From Actinophytocola sp035995025 (GTDB lineage: Bacteria > Actinomycetota > Actinomycetes > Mycobacteriales > Pseudonocardiaceae), in contig DASYKY010000080.1 of assembly GCA_035995025.1 (NCBI GenBank), positions 140,432 through 204,431 on the forward strand: 64,000 nt of DNA, written 5' to 3'. Below, one piece after another: positions 24,484 to 33,021 of the stretch. Both the position numbers and the translations under genes were made by a program. Under the pieces are notes generated by a model. That model worked only from the letters and a program-made list of their open reading frames with translations, made no database searches and had not been told where the DNA came from. The first letter of the stretch is position 1; each line of letters begins with the position of its first letter.

Positions 24484-26913
24484 TCAGGCCGTGTCGTCGG
24501 CCGCCGGCTCGGGTAGCTCGGCGACGAAGTCCGCGACGACGGTGGCCGCGATGTCGCGCACCTTGCGGTTGGTGGCCTGCGACACGGCGACGAGCTGCTG
24601 GAAGGCCGTGTCCGCGGCGCACCGGTGGGCCGCCATCAGCAGGCCGACCGCCTGGCTGACCGTGCTGCGGCTGTCCAGCGCGCCGCGCAGGGTGACCGCC
24701 TCGCGCTGGTTGTCCGCGATCACCTCCTCGCGCAGGCGGTGCAGCTCCAGGTGCGCCCGCACCCGCGACACCAGCTCGTCCGGGTGGAACGGCTTCACCA
24801 CGTAGTCGTCCGCGCCCTCGCGCAAGCCCTCGACGGCCGAGTCCGCGCCCGCCCGCGCGGTCAGCAGCACCACGGGAACCCGGTTCAGCGCGCTGCTCGC
24901 CCGGATCTCCCGCAGCAGCTCCAGCCCGTCGCGACCGGGCAGCATCACGTCGCTCACGATCAGGTCCGGGCGGTTCGCCAGCGCGTGCGCCAGTGCCGCG
25001 TCGGCGTCGCCGACGGCGCGCACCGGCCAGCCCTGCCCGGCCAGCAGCCGGGCCAGGTAGTCACGCATGTCCGCGTTGTCCTCGACCAGCAGCACACCGC
25101 CGGGCTCGTCGTCCACCGGCGACGCGGGCCGCCACTGGTCGGCCTCCCCCGCGAACGCCTCCCCCAGCGCGGTCGGCTGCCCGCCGTCGCCGTCGACGCA
25201 CGCCGTGGGCGTCCACGGCACCGACACCGTGAACGTGCTGCCCGTCCCCGGGACGCTCGACACCTCGACCGTCCCGCCGAGCGCGGCGGCCAGGTCCCGC
25301 ACGAGTGCCAGCCCGATCCCCGTGCCCTCGCCGCTTCGCCCGGCGCCGCCCTCGACCCGGTGGAACCGGTCGAAGATCCGCCCCAGGTCGGTGCCGGAAA
25401 TGCCGACGCCGGTGTCCGCGACGGTCAGCACCAGCCGCCCCTTCGCCGACGCCAGCGTCACCGTGATCGACCCGGCCTCGGTGAACTTCACCGCGTTGGA
25501 CACCAGGTTGAGCACGATCTTCGCCCACATCTCGCCGTCCAGCAGGACGCGGCCGGCCGCACGCACCTCGTTGCCGACCTCGACGGCCAGCACCACGCCG
25601 CCGCTTTCGGCGGCCGAGCGGAACATCGACACGCAGTCCGCGGTCAGTCCCGCCACGTCGGTCGGCTCGGGCCGGGCGTGCAGCTGGTCGGCCTCGGCGC
25701 GCACCACGTCGAGCAGCGAGTCGACGAGGCGGCGCAGCCGCAGCGCCGCCCGGTGCGCGGTCTCGAGCGCCTCGCGCTGCGCGGCGGGCAGCCCGTCGGC
25801 GTGCCCGTCGAGGACCGTGCGCAGCGGGCCGAGCAGCAGCGTCAGTGGCGTGCGGAACTCGTGGCTGACGTTCTGGAAGAACCGGGTCTTCGCCGCGTCC
25901 AGCTCGGCCAGTGCCGCGGCGCGGGTCCGCTCCGCCTCGTAGGCCAGCGCATCGGTGAGCGCGGTCGACACGTGGCTCGCGACCAGCTCCGCGAACACCC
26001 GGTACGGCAGGTCGAGCGCCCGGTACGGGTTCACGCCGAGCACCAGCGCGCCGGCGGGGGCGCTGCGGCCGAACGCGAGCAGCGGCAGCACGAGCGCCTG
26101 GTCGACCGGCGCGTCGCCCAGCCCGCCCGACGGCAGGTAGCCGGCGGCGAACCGGCCCGCGGGACCGTCGAGCACCACCGGCAGGCCGGTCTCGAACACG
26201 GTGCCGACGGCGTCGAGCGTGGGTTCGCTCCCGGCCCGCAACCCGGCGGACGCGACGAGCACCGGCTCGCCGCCCGGGTCCTCGCGCAGGTAGGCCAAGG
26301 CGAGCGGCACGTCGGCGCAGCTGCGGGCGAGCACGTCGACGGCCCCGCGGCACGCGTCGCTCGCGGTCTCGGCGGCGGCCGTGGACAGCGTGCCCAGCTC
26401 GCGCAGCGTCTCCATCCGGCGGTCGGACAGCACCCGCTCGGTCACGTCGGTGGTGGCCACGAAGATGCCGGCGATCTCGCCGTCCGCGTCGCGCACCGGG
26501 CTGTAGGAGAACGTCCAGTACGTCTCCTCGAGGTAGCCGTGCCGGCGCAGCAGGAGAAGCTGGTTCTGCGCGTGCGTGGCGCCGTGGCCGGCCAGCACGG
26601 CGTCGGCCATGGGGCCGAGCTGGTGCCACGCCTCGGCCCAGCACTCCGCGCCGGGCTGGCCGATCGCGTCCGGGTACTTGTCGCCCAGCACCGGCGTGTA
26701 CGCGTCGTTGAAGATCTGCACCAGCCGCGGCCCCCACCACAGCAGCATCGGGATGCGCGACGGGAGCACCGTGCGGATCGCCGCGCACAGCTCGTCGGTC
26801 CACGTCTCAACAGGACCGAGCGGCGTGCGCGACCAGTCCTTCGCGCGCAGCGCCGCGCCGGTTCTGCCGGGTCCGTCGAAGATCGACCGCAACGGGTCGG
26901 AGGCGTCCACCAT
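24484..26913 (-). CDS. hybrid histidine kinase with REC and C-terminal ANTAR domain
   Basis: 809 residues, soluble. Order: PAS domain (PMLLWWGPRLVQIFNDAYTP, up to GIFVATTDVTERV), GAF-like domain (about 180-320), HisKA with VSHEFRTPL (His351), HATPase (NLVSNAVKF, DTGVGI, GTGIGLALV), receiver with Asp655 in VSDVMLPGRDG and Lys in VVKPF, then ANTAR (about 735-795: VSQAVGLLMAAHRCAADTAF). A kinase carrying its own RNA-binding antiterminator output is unusual; most ANTAR proteins are separate. ATG follows TTGGAG. A GAF-ANTAR gene lies upstream. Confidence 0.93.
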   Translation of the reverse strand: MVDASDPLRSIFDGPGRTGAALRAKDWSRTPLGPVETWTDELCAAIRTVLPSRIPMLLWWGPRLVQIFNDAYTPVLGDKYPDAIGQPGAECWAEAWHQLGPMADAVLAGHGATHAQNQLLLLRRHGYLEETYWTFSYSPVRDADGEIAGIFVATTDVTERVLSDRRMETLRELGTLSTAAAETASDACRGAVDVLARSCADVPLALAYLREDPGGEPVLVASAGLRAGSEPTLDAVGTVFETGLPVVLDGPAGRFAAGYLPSGGLGDAPVDQALVLPLLAFGRSAPAGALVLGVNPYRALDLPYRVFAELVASHVSTALTDALAYEAERTRAAALAELDAAKTRFFQNVSHEFRTPLTLLLGPLRTVLDGHADGLPAAQREALETAHRAALRLRRLVDSLLDVVRAEADQLHARPEPTDVAGLTADCVSMFRSAAESGGVVLAVEVGNEVRAAGRVLLDGEMWAKIVLNLVSNAVKFTEAGSITVTLASAKGRLVLTVADTGVGISGTDLGRIFDRFHRVEGGAGRSGEGTGIGLALVRDLAAALGGTVEVSSVPGTGSTFTVSVPWTPTACVDGDGGQPTALGEAFAGEADQWRPASPVDDEPGGVLLVEDNADMRDYLARLLAGQGWPVRAVGDADAALAHALANRPDLIVSDVMLPGRDGLELLREIRASSALNRVPVVLLTARAGADSAVEGLREGADDYVVKPFHPDELVSRVRAHLELHRLREEVIADNQREAVTLRGALDSRSTVSQAVGLLMAAHRCAADTAFQQLVAVSQATNRKVRDIAATVVADFVAELPEPAADDTA

Positions 26914-27047
26914 TTGTTGCTCCAAGCAAACACCGCGGCGCACCAACAAAAGGGGCGTCCGCGATCGCGTTCGGGTGTCTGCTCGGCTGGTGTCTCAACC
27001 GGCTGGGTTCCGCATCTTATGGGCACCGCCGTGGCGGCCACAATCAT

Positions 27048-27070
27048 CCCCCCGCCCGGCGCGTCGGGGG
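27048..27070 (-). terminator. GC hairpin after GAF-ANTAR gene
   Basis: CCCCC and GGGGG arms with an inner CGC/GCG, beginning two bases past the GAF-ANTAR stop. It separates that gene from the hybrid kinase. As ANTAR proteins act on hairpins, it could also be a target rather than a plain terminator. Confidence 0.5.
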
Positions 27071-27071
27071 C

Positions 27072-27770
27072 CTACTCCTCCGGTAGCTCACCGGTCTCGG
27101 CGAGCTGCCGCGCGAGCTCGCGCAGCTTCACGTTGCGGTCCTGGGACTGGCGCCGCAGCAAGTCGAACGCCTGCTGTTCGGTCACCTTGTGCCGCTCCAT
27201 CACGATGCCGAGCGCCTCGCCGATCTCCTGCCGGCTGGCGATCGCCTGTTGCAGCTGCGCGTCGGAGCGGGCGCTCGCGAACGCCACCGCGGCGTGCGAG
27301 GCGAGCAGCCAGCCGATGTGCTCGGACTGTTCGGTGAACGCGTTGCGCCTGCCGCCGTAGAGGTTCAGCGCGCCGAGGTTGCGCTCGCGGGTGTAGAGCA
27401 GGAACCCCATCGCGCTGCCGATGCCGAGCGCGAGCGCCTGCGGCGCGTAGCGCGGCCAGCGCGTGTCGGTGGCCATGTCCGCGATGCGGTACACGCGCTC
27501 GCCGCGCAGCGTGCTGTCCAGGCACGGCCCCTCGCCGAGCTCGAGCTGGATCCGGTCGGACGCGGCCGCGATCTCGTCCGTGGCGGCCAGCGTGCGCAGC
27601 GTGCCGGACTCGATCGTCAGCACGCCGGCGCGCTCGCACCCGTCGACGAGGTCCACGGCGTACGCGATGATCCGGTCCAGCGTCTGCTGAACGGTGTCCT
27701 GCGTGAGCAGGTCGCGCGCCATCTGCGCGAGCGCCGTGGCCAGGTCCTCCGGCGAGCGGTCGGAAGCCAT
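27072..27770 (-). CDS. GAF and ANTAR domain transcription antiterminator
   Basis: 232 residues. The N-terminal GAF domain (residues 15-165) has GCERAGVLTI, LELGEGPCLDSTLRGE and GFLLYTRERNLGALNLYG. The C-terminal ANTAR (170-225) reads SRQEIGEALGIVMERHKVT then AFDLLRRQSQDRNVKLREL, a three-helix RNA-binding bundle. It should sense a signal through GAF and prevent early transcription termination. The upstream position next to the ANTAR kinase suggests a shared signalling route. Confidence 0.92.
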   Translation of the reverse strand: MASDRSPEDLATALAQMARDLLTQDTVQQTLDRIIAYAVDLVDGCERAGVLTIESGTLRTLAATDEIAAASDRIQLELGEGPCLDSTLRGERVYRIADMATDTRWPRYAPQALALGIGSAMGFLLYTRERNLGALNLYGGRRNAFTEQSEHIGWLLASHAAVAFASARSDAQLQQAIASRQEIGEALGIVMERHKVTEQQAFDLLRRQSQDRNVKLRELARQLAETGELPEE

Positions 27771-27831
27771 GTCCGGTCCTTCCGGTGTGGTCTCGCGACC
27801 TACCCTAATCGACGCACAACCGATGCAGCGC

Positions 27832-28371
27832 TCAGCCGCGGGTCGCCAGTTCGAATGTGGTGACGAGCTCGTCGGTGCAGGTGGCGAGGTCGAGGTCCGG
27901 GTCGGCGGCCAGGCGGTCGAGCAGGCCGTCGCGGACCGCGCGGACGGCGAGCGCCATCACGCCGACGTCGAAGAACCGGAACTCGCCGGCGAGCTGGCCC
28001 GTGCGCAGCAACGCCTCGAGCCCGTCGGCTCCGGCGTCCGGCCCGGCCGGCGCGATCTCGCGGGCAGCACGCAGGCGGACGTGGTGCTTGCCGGCGAACT
28101 CGATCGTCGCGGCGAGGTAGGCGCGCAGCCCCTCGGCAGGCCCGTCCGCCTCGCGCATGCGCTCGGCGACGGCGTCCGCCAGCTCGCCGGTCACCACCCG
28201 CACGACCTCGTCCATCAGCTCGCGCTTGCCGGCGAAGTGGTAGGAGATCAGCCCGGTGCTGGACAGGCCGGCGGTGCGGGCGATCCGGGCGAACGAGGTG
28301 CCGCCGAGACCCTCGGTCGCGATCGTGTCGATGGCGGCCTCCACGATCTGGGCGCGGCGTCCGGTGCGCAT
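27832..28371 (-). CDS. TetR/AcrR family regulator
   Basis: 179 residues from the ATG (six more if the GTG at 28389 is used). The HTH reads TSFARIARTAGLSSTGLISYHF then KRELMDEV. The remainder is helical ligand domain. It lies just downstream of a second TetR gene in the same orientation, both facing away from the MMPL exporter. Tandem TetR genes at one exporter suggest layered control. Confidence 0.88.
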   Translation of the reverse strand: MRTGRRAQIVEAAIDTIATEGLGGTSFARIARTAGLSSTGLISYHFAGKRELMDEVVRVVTGELADAVAERMREADGPAEGLRAYLAATIEFAGKHHVRLRAAREIAPAGPDAGADGLEALLRTGQLAGEFRFFDVGVMALAVRAVRDGLLDRLAADPDLDLATCTDELVTTFELATRG

Positions 28372-28432
28372 GCGGGCATCCAAGCCCACCTTGCTCGGGC
28401 GAACAAATCGGCAGCGCGGATCGGGCGGCGGA

Positions 28433-29011
28433 CTACGCCGTGGCGCCGCGGCGCGGGCGGCCGAGCACGCGGCGGCCCGCTTCCAGCAGGTGCCGGCGCA
28501 GCTCGTCGTCGGGCAGGTCGGCCAGCGCGGGCGAACCGCCGGCCAGCGCGATGCCGGTGAGCGCCACGTGGGCGGCGACCGCGGACGCCGGGTCCCGGTC
28601 CGGGCCGACGAGTAGCTCGGTCAAGCAATCCTTGACGTTCTCCTCGCCGTGCAGCGTGCGCTCGAGCGCCCGCGCGACGCCGGGGTCGCTGGAGAACACG
28701 GCGGCGAGCGCGCGGTGCTCGATCACCATGTCCACGATGCCGGCCAGCACGCGGTCGATCTGGGCGCCCCGCCTGCGCAGCTCGCCGGCCTCCCGCACGA
28801 TCGCGCCCAGCCGGCGCAGTGCGGGCTCGGCCACCGCCTCGGTGATCTCGTCCTTCGTCTTGAAGTGGTAGTACACCGCGGCCTTCGTCACGCCCAGCGC
28901 GTCCGCGATCATCTGCAGCGACGTGCCCTCGACCCCATGCCTGGTGAACAGCTCGAGAGCCGTCTCCAGCAACCGGGTCCGGGTGTCCGGCGCGGACAAG
29001 CGGGGCGTCAT
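28433..29011 (-). CDS. TetR/AcrR family regulator, divergent to MMPL exporter
   Basis: 192 residues. The HTH is TSLQMIADALGVTKAAVYYHF then KDEI, a textbook TetR recognition unit. The gene is divergent from an MMPL transporter, and the 148-bp spacer holds four palindromes at regular spacing. It is therefore the likely repressor of both itself and the exporter. Start ATG follows GAAAGGAGG. Confidence 0.92.
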   Translation of the reverse strand: MTPRLSAPDTRTRLLETALELFTRHGVEGTSLQMIADALGVTKAAVYYHFKTKDEITEAVAEPALRRLGAIVREAGELRRRGAQIDRVLAGIVDMVIEHRALAAVFSSDPGVARALERTLHGEENVKDCLTELLVGPDRDPASAVAAHVALTGIALAGGSPALADLPDDELRRHLLEAGRRVLGRPRRGATA

Positions 29012-29035
29012 CGGTGACCTCCTTTCCTGAGAGCT

Positions 29036-29123
29036 TACTTGCCGGTAGGCAAGTACGACAACTAGCCGTGCGGCTAGTCACACCCTTGCCGATCGGCTTG
29101 GCAGCGCCTAGCCGATCGGCTAG
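29036..29123. promoter_or_regulatory. array of four palindromic operators
   Basis: Dyads: TACTTGCC-GGTA-GGCAAGTA (29036-29055), ACTAGCCG-TG-CGGCTAGT (29061-29078), GCCGATCGGC (29088-29097) and CTAGCCGATCGGCTAG (29108-29123). Their centres lie 24, 23 and 23 bp apart, close to two helical turns plus. They fill the spacer between the TetR gene and the MMPL gene. Confidence 0.8.
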
Positions 29124-29159
29124 CTTCGCGGGTGGAGTTCATCAATGAAGGAGTCAACG

Positions 29160-31331
29160 GTGGCGACATTCCTCTACCGCCTCGGCCGCGCGTCCTTCCG
29201 CCGCAGGTGGGTGGTCGCCGGCGCGTGGACGGTCCTGCTAGTGCTCTTCGGCCTCGGCGCCGTCGGCCTGTCCGGCCAGCTCACCAACGCCGTCACGATC
29301 CCCGGCACGGAGTCGCAACGGGCGATCGACCATCTCAAGGAGACCTTCCCCGAGGCCGGGGTCGGCGGCGCCACCGCCCGTGTCGCGCTCGCCGCGCCGG
29401 ACGGGCAGACGTTCAAGATCGCGGCCAACAAGCAGGCGGCCGAGCAGGTCGTCGCCGCGCTGCGCGACGCACCGCAGGTCAAGCGGGTCACCGACCCGTT
29501 CCAGAGCCGCGCCGTCTCGCCGGACGGCACGGTCGCGCTGATCCAGGTCGGCTACGACGAGCAGGCCTTCGAGCTGATCGACGCGGACCGCGACGGGCTC
29601 CAGCACGCCACCGAGGGCACTCGGCTGACCGCGGCCATCGGGGGCGACGCCACCCGCGCCGCACCGGAGACCGGCGCCACCGAGATCCTCGGCGTCGCCG
29701 TCGCCGCGGTCGTCCTGGTGATCACGTTCGGCTCGCTGCTCGCCGCCGGGCTACCGCTGCTCACCGCGCTCGTCGGGATCGGCATCGGCCTGGCGGGCAT
29801 CACCGCGGTGTCCGGGTTCACCGACCTGAACGCGAACACGCCGGTGCTCGCGCTGATGATCGGTCTCGCGGTCGGCATCGACTACGCCCTGTTCATCGTG
29901 TCCCGCTTCCGCCACGAGCTGGCCACCGGCGCCACGCCGGAACACGCCGCGGGCCGCGCGGTCGGCACCGCTGGCTCGGCCGTGGTGTTCGCCGGGCTGA
30001 CCGTGATCATCGCGCTCGCCGGGCTCACCGTCGTCGGCATCCCGTTCCTCGCCGAGATGGGCATCGCCGCCGCGATCACCGTCGCGGTCGCCGTGCTGGT
30101 CGCCACCACCCTGCTGCCCGCGATCCTCGGCTTCGCCGGCGACCGCGTCCGCGGCGGGCGGCTGCTGCGCGGCGGCCCGAAGCCGGGCCGCACCAGCATG
30201 GGCGAGCGCTGGGCCCGGTTCGTCGCGCGCCGCCGGGTGCCCGCGCTGCTGGTCGCCGTGGCCGGGCTCGCGCTCGTCGCGATACCGGCCGCGAGCATGC
30301 AGCTCGGCCTGCCCAACGACGCCACCGCCGCGCCGGAGTCGAGCCAGCACAAGGCGTACGAGATCGTCAGCCGCGGCTTCGGGCCCGGCGCGAACGGCCC
30401 GCTGACCATCGTGGTCGACACGCACGCCGCCACCGACCCCCGGGCCGCGGTGCGGCTGACCGTGCAGCGGATCGGCGCGCTGGACGGCGTCGCGGCGGTC
30501 ACCCCGCCGCAGCAGAACCGGACCGGCGACACGACGCTGCTGAGTGTCATCCCGACGACCGGCCCGAGCGACGAGGCCACCGAGGCGCTCGTCGGCGACA
30601 TCCGCGCGGCGGCCGGCACGCTGCACGACCGCACCGGCGTGGACATCGCGGTGACCGGCCAGACCGCCGCCAACATCGACGTGTCCGGCAAGCTCGCGGA
30701 CGCGATGCTCCCCTACCTCGCGCTGATCGTCGGCCTCGCGTTCCTGTTGCTGATGCTGGTGTTTCGCTCGGTCGTGGTGCCGCTCAAGGCGACGATCGGG
30801 TTCCTCGCCTCGGTCGCGGCGACGTTCGGCGCGGTGGTCGCGGTGTTCCAGTGGGGCTGGCTGTCCGACGCGCTCGGCGTGGAGAGTACCGGCCCGATCA
30901 TGAGCATGCTGCCGATCCTGCTCATCGGCGTCCTTTTCGGACTCGCGATGGACTACCAGGTGTTCCTGGTGACCCGCATGCGTGAGGAGTACGTGCACGG
31001 CGCGCCCGCCGGCGAGGCGATGGTGAGCGGCTTCCGGCACGGCGCCCGGGTCGTCGTCGCCGCCGCGCTCATCATGACCAGCGTGTTCGCCGGGTTCGTG
31101 CTCGCCGAGGACACGCTGATCCAGTCGATCGGCTTCGCGCTCGCCGTCGGCGTGGCGATCGACGCGTTCGTGGTCCGGATGACGATCGTGCCCGCCGTGA
31201 TGTCGCTGCTCGGCAGGGGCGCGTGGTGGCTGCCGCGCTGGCTCGACCGGCTGCTGCCGCACGTGGACGTCGAGGGCTCGCGGCTCGCCGAGCCGCCCCG
31301 GGAGGACCGCCGGACACCGATCCCGGTCTAG
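29160..31331 (+). CDS. MMPL family RND-type exporter
   Basis: About 723 residues. It has two repeats of one helix, a large external loop and five helices. The first helix is in RRWVVAGAWTVLLVLFGLGA. The proton-relay segments GLAVGIDYALFIVSRFRHEL and GLAMDYQVFLVTRMREEY each carry the key aspartate. Exports lipids, siderophores or drugs across the membrane. GTG is preferred because AAGGAG stands 7 bases before it; an ATG five codons earlier is possible. The stop shares the CTAG tetranucleotide with the convergent GH3 gene. Confidence 0.92.
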   Translation: MATFLYRLGRASFRRRWVVAGAWTVLLVLFGLGAVGLSGQLTNAVTIPGTESQRAIDHLKETFPEAGVGGATARVALAAPDGQTFKIAANKQAAEQVVAALRDAPQVKRVTDPFQSRAVSPDGTVALIQVGYDEQAFELIDADRDGLQHATEGTRLTAAIGGDATRAAPETGATEILGVAVAAVVLVITFGSLLAAGLPLLTALVGIGIGLAGITAVSGFTDLNANTPVLALMIGLAVGIDYALFIVSRFRHELATGATPEHAAGRAVGTAGSAVVFAGLTVIIALAGLTVVGIPFLAEMGIAAAITVAVAVLVATTLLPAILGFAGDRVRGGRLLRGGPKPGRTSMGERWARFVARRRVPALLVAVAGLALVAIPAASMQLGLPNDATAAPESSQHKAYEIVSRGFGPGANGPLTIVVDTHAATDPRAAVRLTVQRIGALDGVAAVTPPQQNRTGDTTLLSVIPTTGPSDEATEALVGDIRAAAGTLHDRTGVDIAVTGQTAANIDVSGKLADAMLPYLALIVGLAFLLLMLVFRSVVVPLKATIGFLASVAATFGAVVAVFQWGWLSDALGVESTGPIMSMLPILLIGVLFGLAMDYQVFLVTRMREEYVHGAPAGEAMVSGFRHGARVVVAAALIMTSVFAGFVLAEDTLIQSIGFALAVGVAIDAFVVRMTIVPAVMSLLGRGAWWLPRWLDRLLPHVDVEGSRLAEPPREDRRTPIPV

Positions 31332-32437
31332 GGCAGCCCCGCGCGCAGGGCGTGGATCCTGGCCAGCGCCTCGCCGAAGGCCCCGCTGTCGAGGGTGCCG
31401 TCGGCGAGCGCGTTGGCCAGGGCCGCCGCCGCCTCGTCGCCCTGGCCGACATCCCGGGCGGACGCGAGAATCAGGTCGACGCCCGCGTCGGCCGCGAGCA
31501 CCGCGCGGTTGCCGGTGGAGCCGAAGTCCCGCAGGGCGCCCGCCTCGAGCGCGTCGGAGACGGTCACCCCGCCGAACCCGTTGCGGGACCGTAACTCCTG
31601 CTGAATGACCACAGAGGACAGTCCGGCCGGACGGGCCGCGTCGAGTGCCGGATAGACGGCCCAGGACAGCATCACGAGCTTGGCGCCCGCGGAGATCGAC
31701 GCCTGGTACGGCGCCTCGTGCACCGAGCGCAATGTGGACAGTGGCACGTTCAGCGTCACCGGGCGGGTGTCGGTGTTCTCCGTCGCGGCGGCCGCGCCCA
31801 GGCCCGGGAAGTGCTTCGCGGTCGCGGCGACGCCCTCCCCCTGCTCGCCCCGGACGTAGTTCGCGCCGAGCGTGGACACCGCGGCCGGGTCCTGGCTGAA
31901 CGAGCGCTCGAACTGGTCCATCAGGTCGCCCGGCGCGTGGTAGACGTCGAGCACCGGCGCGAGGTTGACGTTCATGTCCACGCCCGCGAGGTTCGCCCCC
32001 GCACCGTGCCCGGCGTCGGTCGCGGCCGTGGCGGGGTTCGCCGAGGTGCCGACGTCCTTGTGGGACAGTGCGGGCTCGCCGGGCAGGCGGCGGACCTGGC
32101 CGCCCTCCTGGTCGGTCATGAGCAGCAGCGGCTCGTGCACCGGGCTCTGCGCCGCGGCGGCCCGCAGCTGCGCCACGACCCCGGAGATCTGGGACAGGCT
32201 GGAGATGTTCTCGCCGAAGAAGATCACCCCGGCCGCCTCGCCCGCGCGGATCCGGGCCAGCAGGCCCGCCGGCGGGGTGAGGCCCGGGTAGGAGTAGACG
32301 ACCCGCTGCCCGGCCGCCTGCTGCGCGAACGCGACGAGGTCGGCGCCGGCCGCGTTCGCCGGTCCCTGCGCCCACGACGCCGCGCTCGCGACGACCGCCA
32401 CTGCCGCGAACAACCGGACCAACCGACCACGTCGCAT
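31328..32437 (-). CDS. secreted glycoside hydrolase family 3 protein
   Basis: 369 residues with a signal peptide (LVRLFAAVAVVASAASWAQG). One GH3 N-terminal TIM barrel: GVIFFGENI, MTDQEGGQVRRLPG, VDMNVNLAPVLDV, KHFPGLG and the nucleophile aspartate in VTVSDALEAGAL. This is the beta-N-acetylglucosaminidase (NagZ) layout. However, KHFPGLG has Leu where NagZ has the second His, and the following loop ends NTD, a variant I have seen in other actinobacterial GH3 proteins. Probable role: cell-wall amino-sugar cleavage outside the membrane. Confidence 0.88.
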   Translation of the reverse strand: MRRGRLVRLFAAVAVVASAASWAQGPANAAGADLVAFAQQAAGQRVVYSYPGLTPPAGLLARIRAGEAAGVIFFGENISSLSQISGVVAQLRAAAAQSPVHEPLLLMTDQEGGQVRRLPGEPALSHKDVGTSANPATAATDAGHGAGANLAGVDMNVNLAPVLDVYHAPGDLMDQFERSFSQDPAAVSTLGANYVRGEQGEGVAATAKHFPGLGAAAATENTDTRPVTLNVPLSTLRSVHEAPYQASISAGAKLVMLSWAVYPALDAARPAGLSSVVIQQELRSRNGFGGVTVSDALEAGALRDFGSTGNRAVLAADAGVDLILASARDVGQGDEAAAALANALADGTLDSGAFGEALARIHALRAGLP

Positions 32438-32517
32438 GGGACCCGACCTCCTAGACGCTGCGTGGGTCAACGATAACCCAGAGTGCCTATAGATCGTAAG
32501 TTTCTAACAAGTTCCGT

Positions 32518-33012
32518 TCACGGCACGACGAGGACCGGCCAGCGGCCCGTGCGGATCAGCCGGGTGGCCACCGACCCGGCGAACCGATGGCCGGCGCTCG
32601 TGGACGCGCCGACCACGACCGTGTCGGCATGGCAGCAGTCCGCCGCGTCGCGCAGCTCGTTGACCGGGTCGCCGTGCACCATCATGTACGTCACCGGCAC
32701 GCCCAGCTCCTCCGCGGCCGCGCGGATCTCCGCCCCCAGGTCGGCGTGCAGCTCGCACCAGGTCCCGTGCTCGAACGCCGCCGCCGTACCGGTCAGGGCG
32801 AGGCTGGACCGCTCGGCCACGAACGCCACGAACAGCCGGCAGCCCTGCCGCCGCGCCAGGCCGAACGCGTAGGCCGCCGCGCGCATGGCGGTGTCGCTGC
32901 CGTCGACGCCGACCAGGATCGTGCGGCCGGACGCCGGCCGGGGTCCGAACCGCTCGATCTTCGGTTCGTACGCCCGTGCCGGCTCGCCCGGGTCGGCCGC
33001 GCCGCCGCCCAT
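32518..33012 (-). CDS. universal stress protein (UspA family)
   Basis: About 164 residues, one Usp domain: TILVGVDGSDTAMRAAAYAF, VTYMMVHGDPVNELRDAA and the ATP-binding type end DTVVVGAS, then GSVATRLIRTGRWPVLVVP (G-x9-G-S pattern). It follows the DHA2 exporter directly, the exporter's TAG stop being part of the AGGTGA ribosome site, so the two are co-transcribed. ATGs at 33018 and 33012 and a GTG at 33021 are all possible starts. Confidence 0.88.
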   Translation of the reverse strand: MGGGAADPGEPARAYEPKIERFGPRPASGRTILVGVDGSDTAMRAAAYAFGLARRQGCRLFVAFVAERSSLALTGTAAAFEHGTWCELHADLGAEIRAAAEELGVPVTYMMVHGDPVNELRDAADCCHADTVVVGASTSAGHRFAGSVATRLIRTGRWPVLVVP

Positions 33013-33021
33013 GACCATCAC

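Noticed and set aside
28371..28389. Upstream GTG start for the second TetR gene
   Set aside because: It has no ribosome site and adds only six non-conserved residues; it remains possible.
31328..32437. GH3 protein as a catalytically dead enzyme because of KHFPGLG
   Set aside because: The nucleophile and substrate motifs are intact, and the Leu form with NTD recurs in other actinobacterial GH3 proteins as far as I recall.
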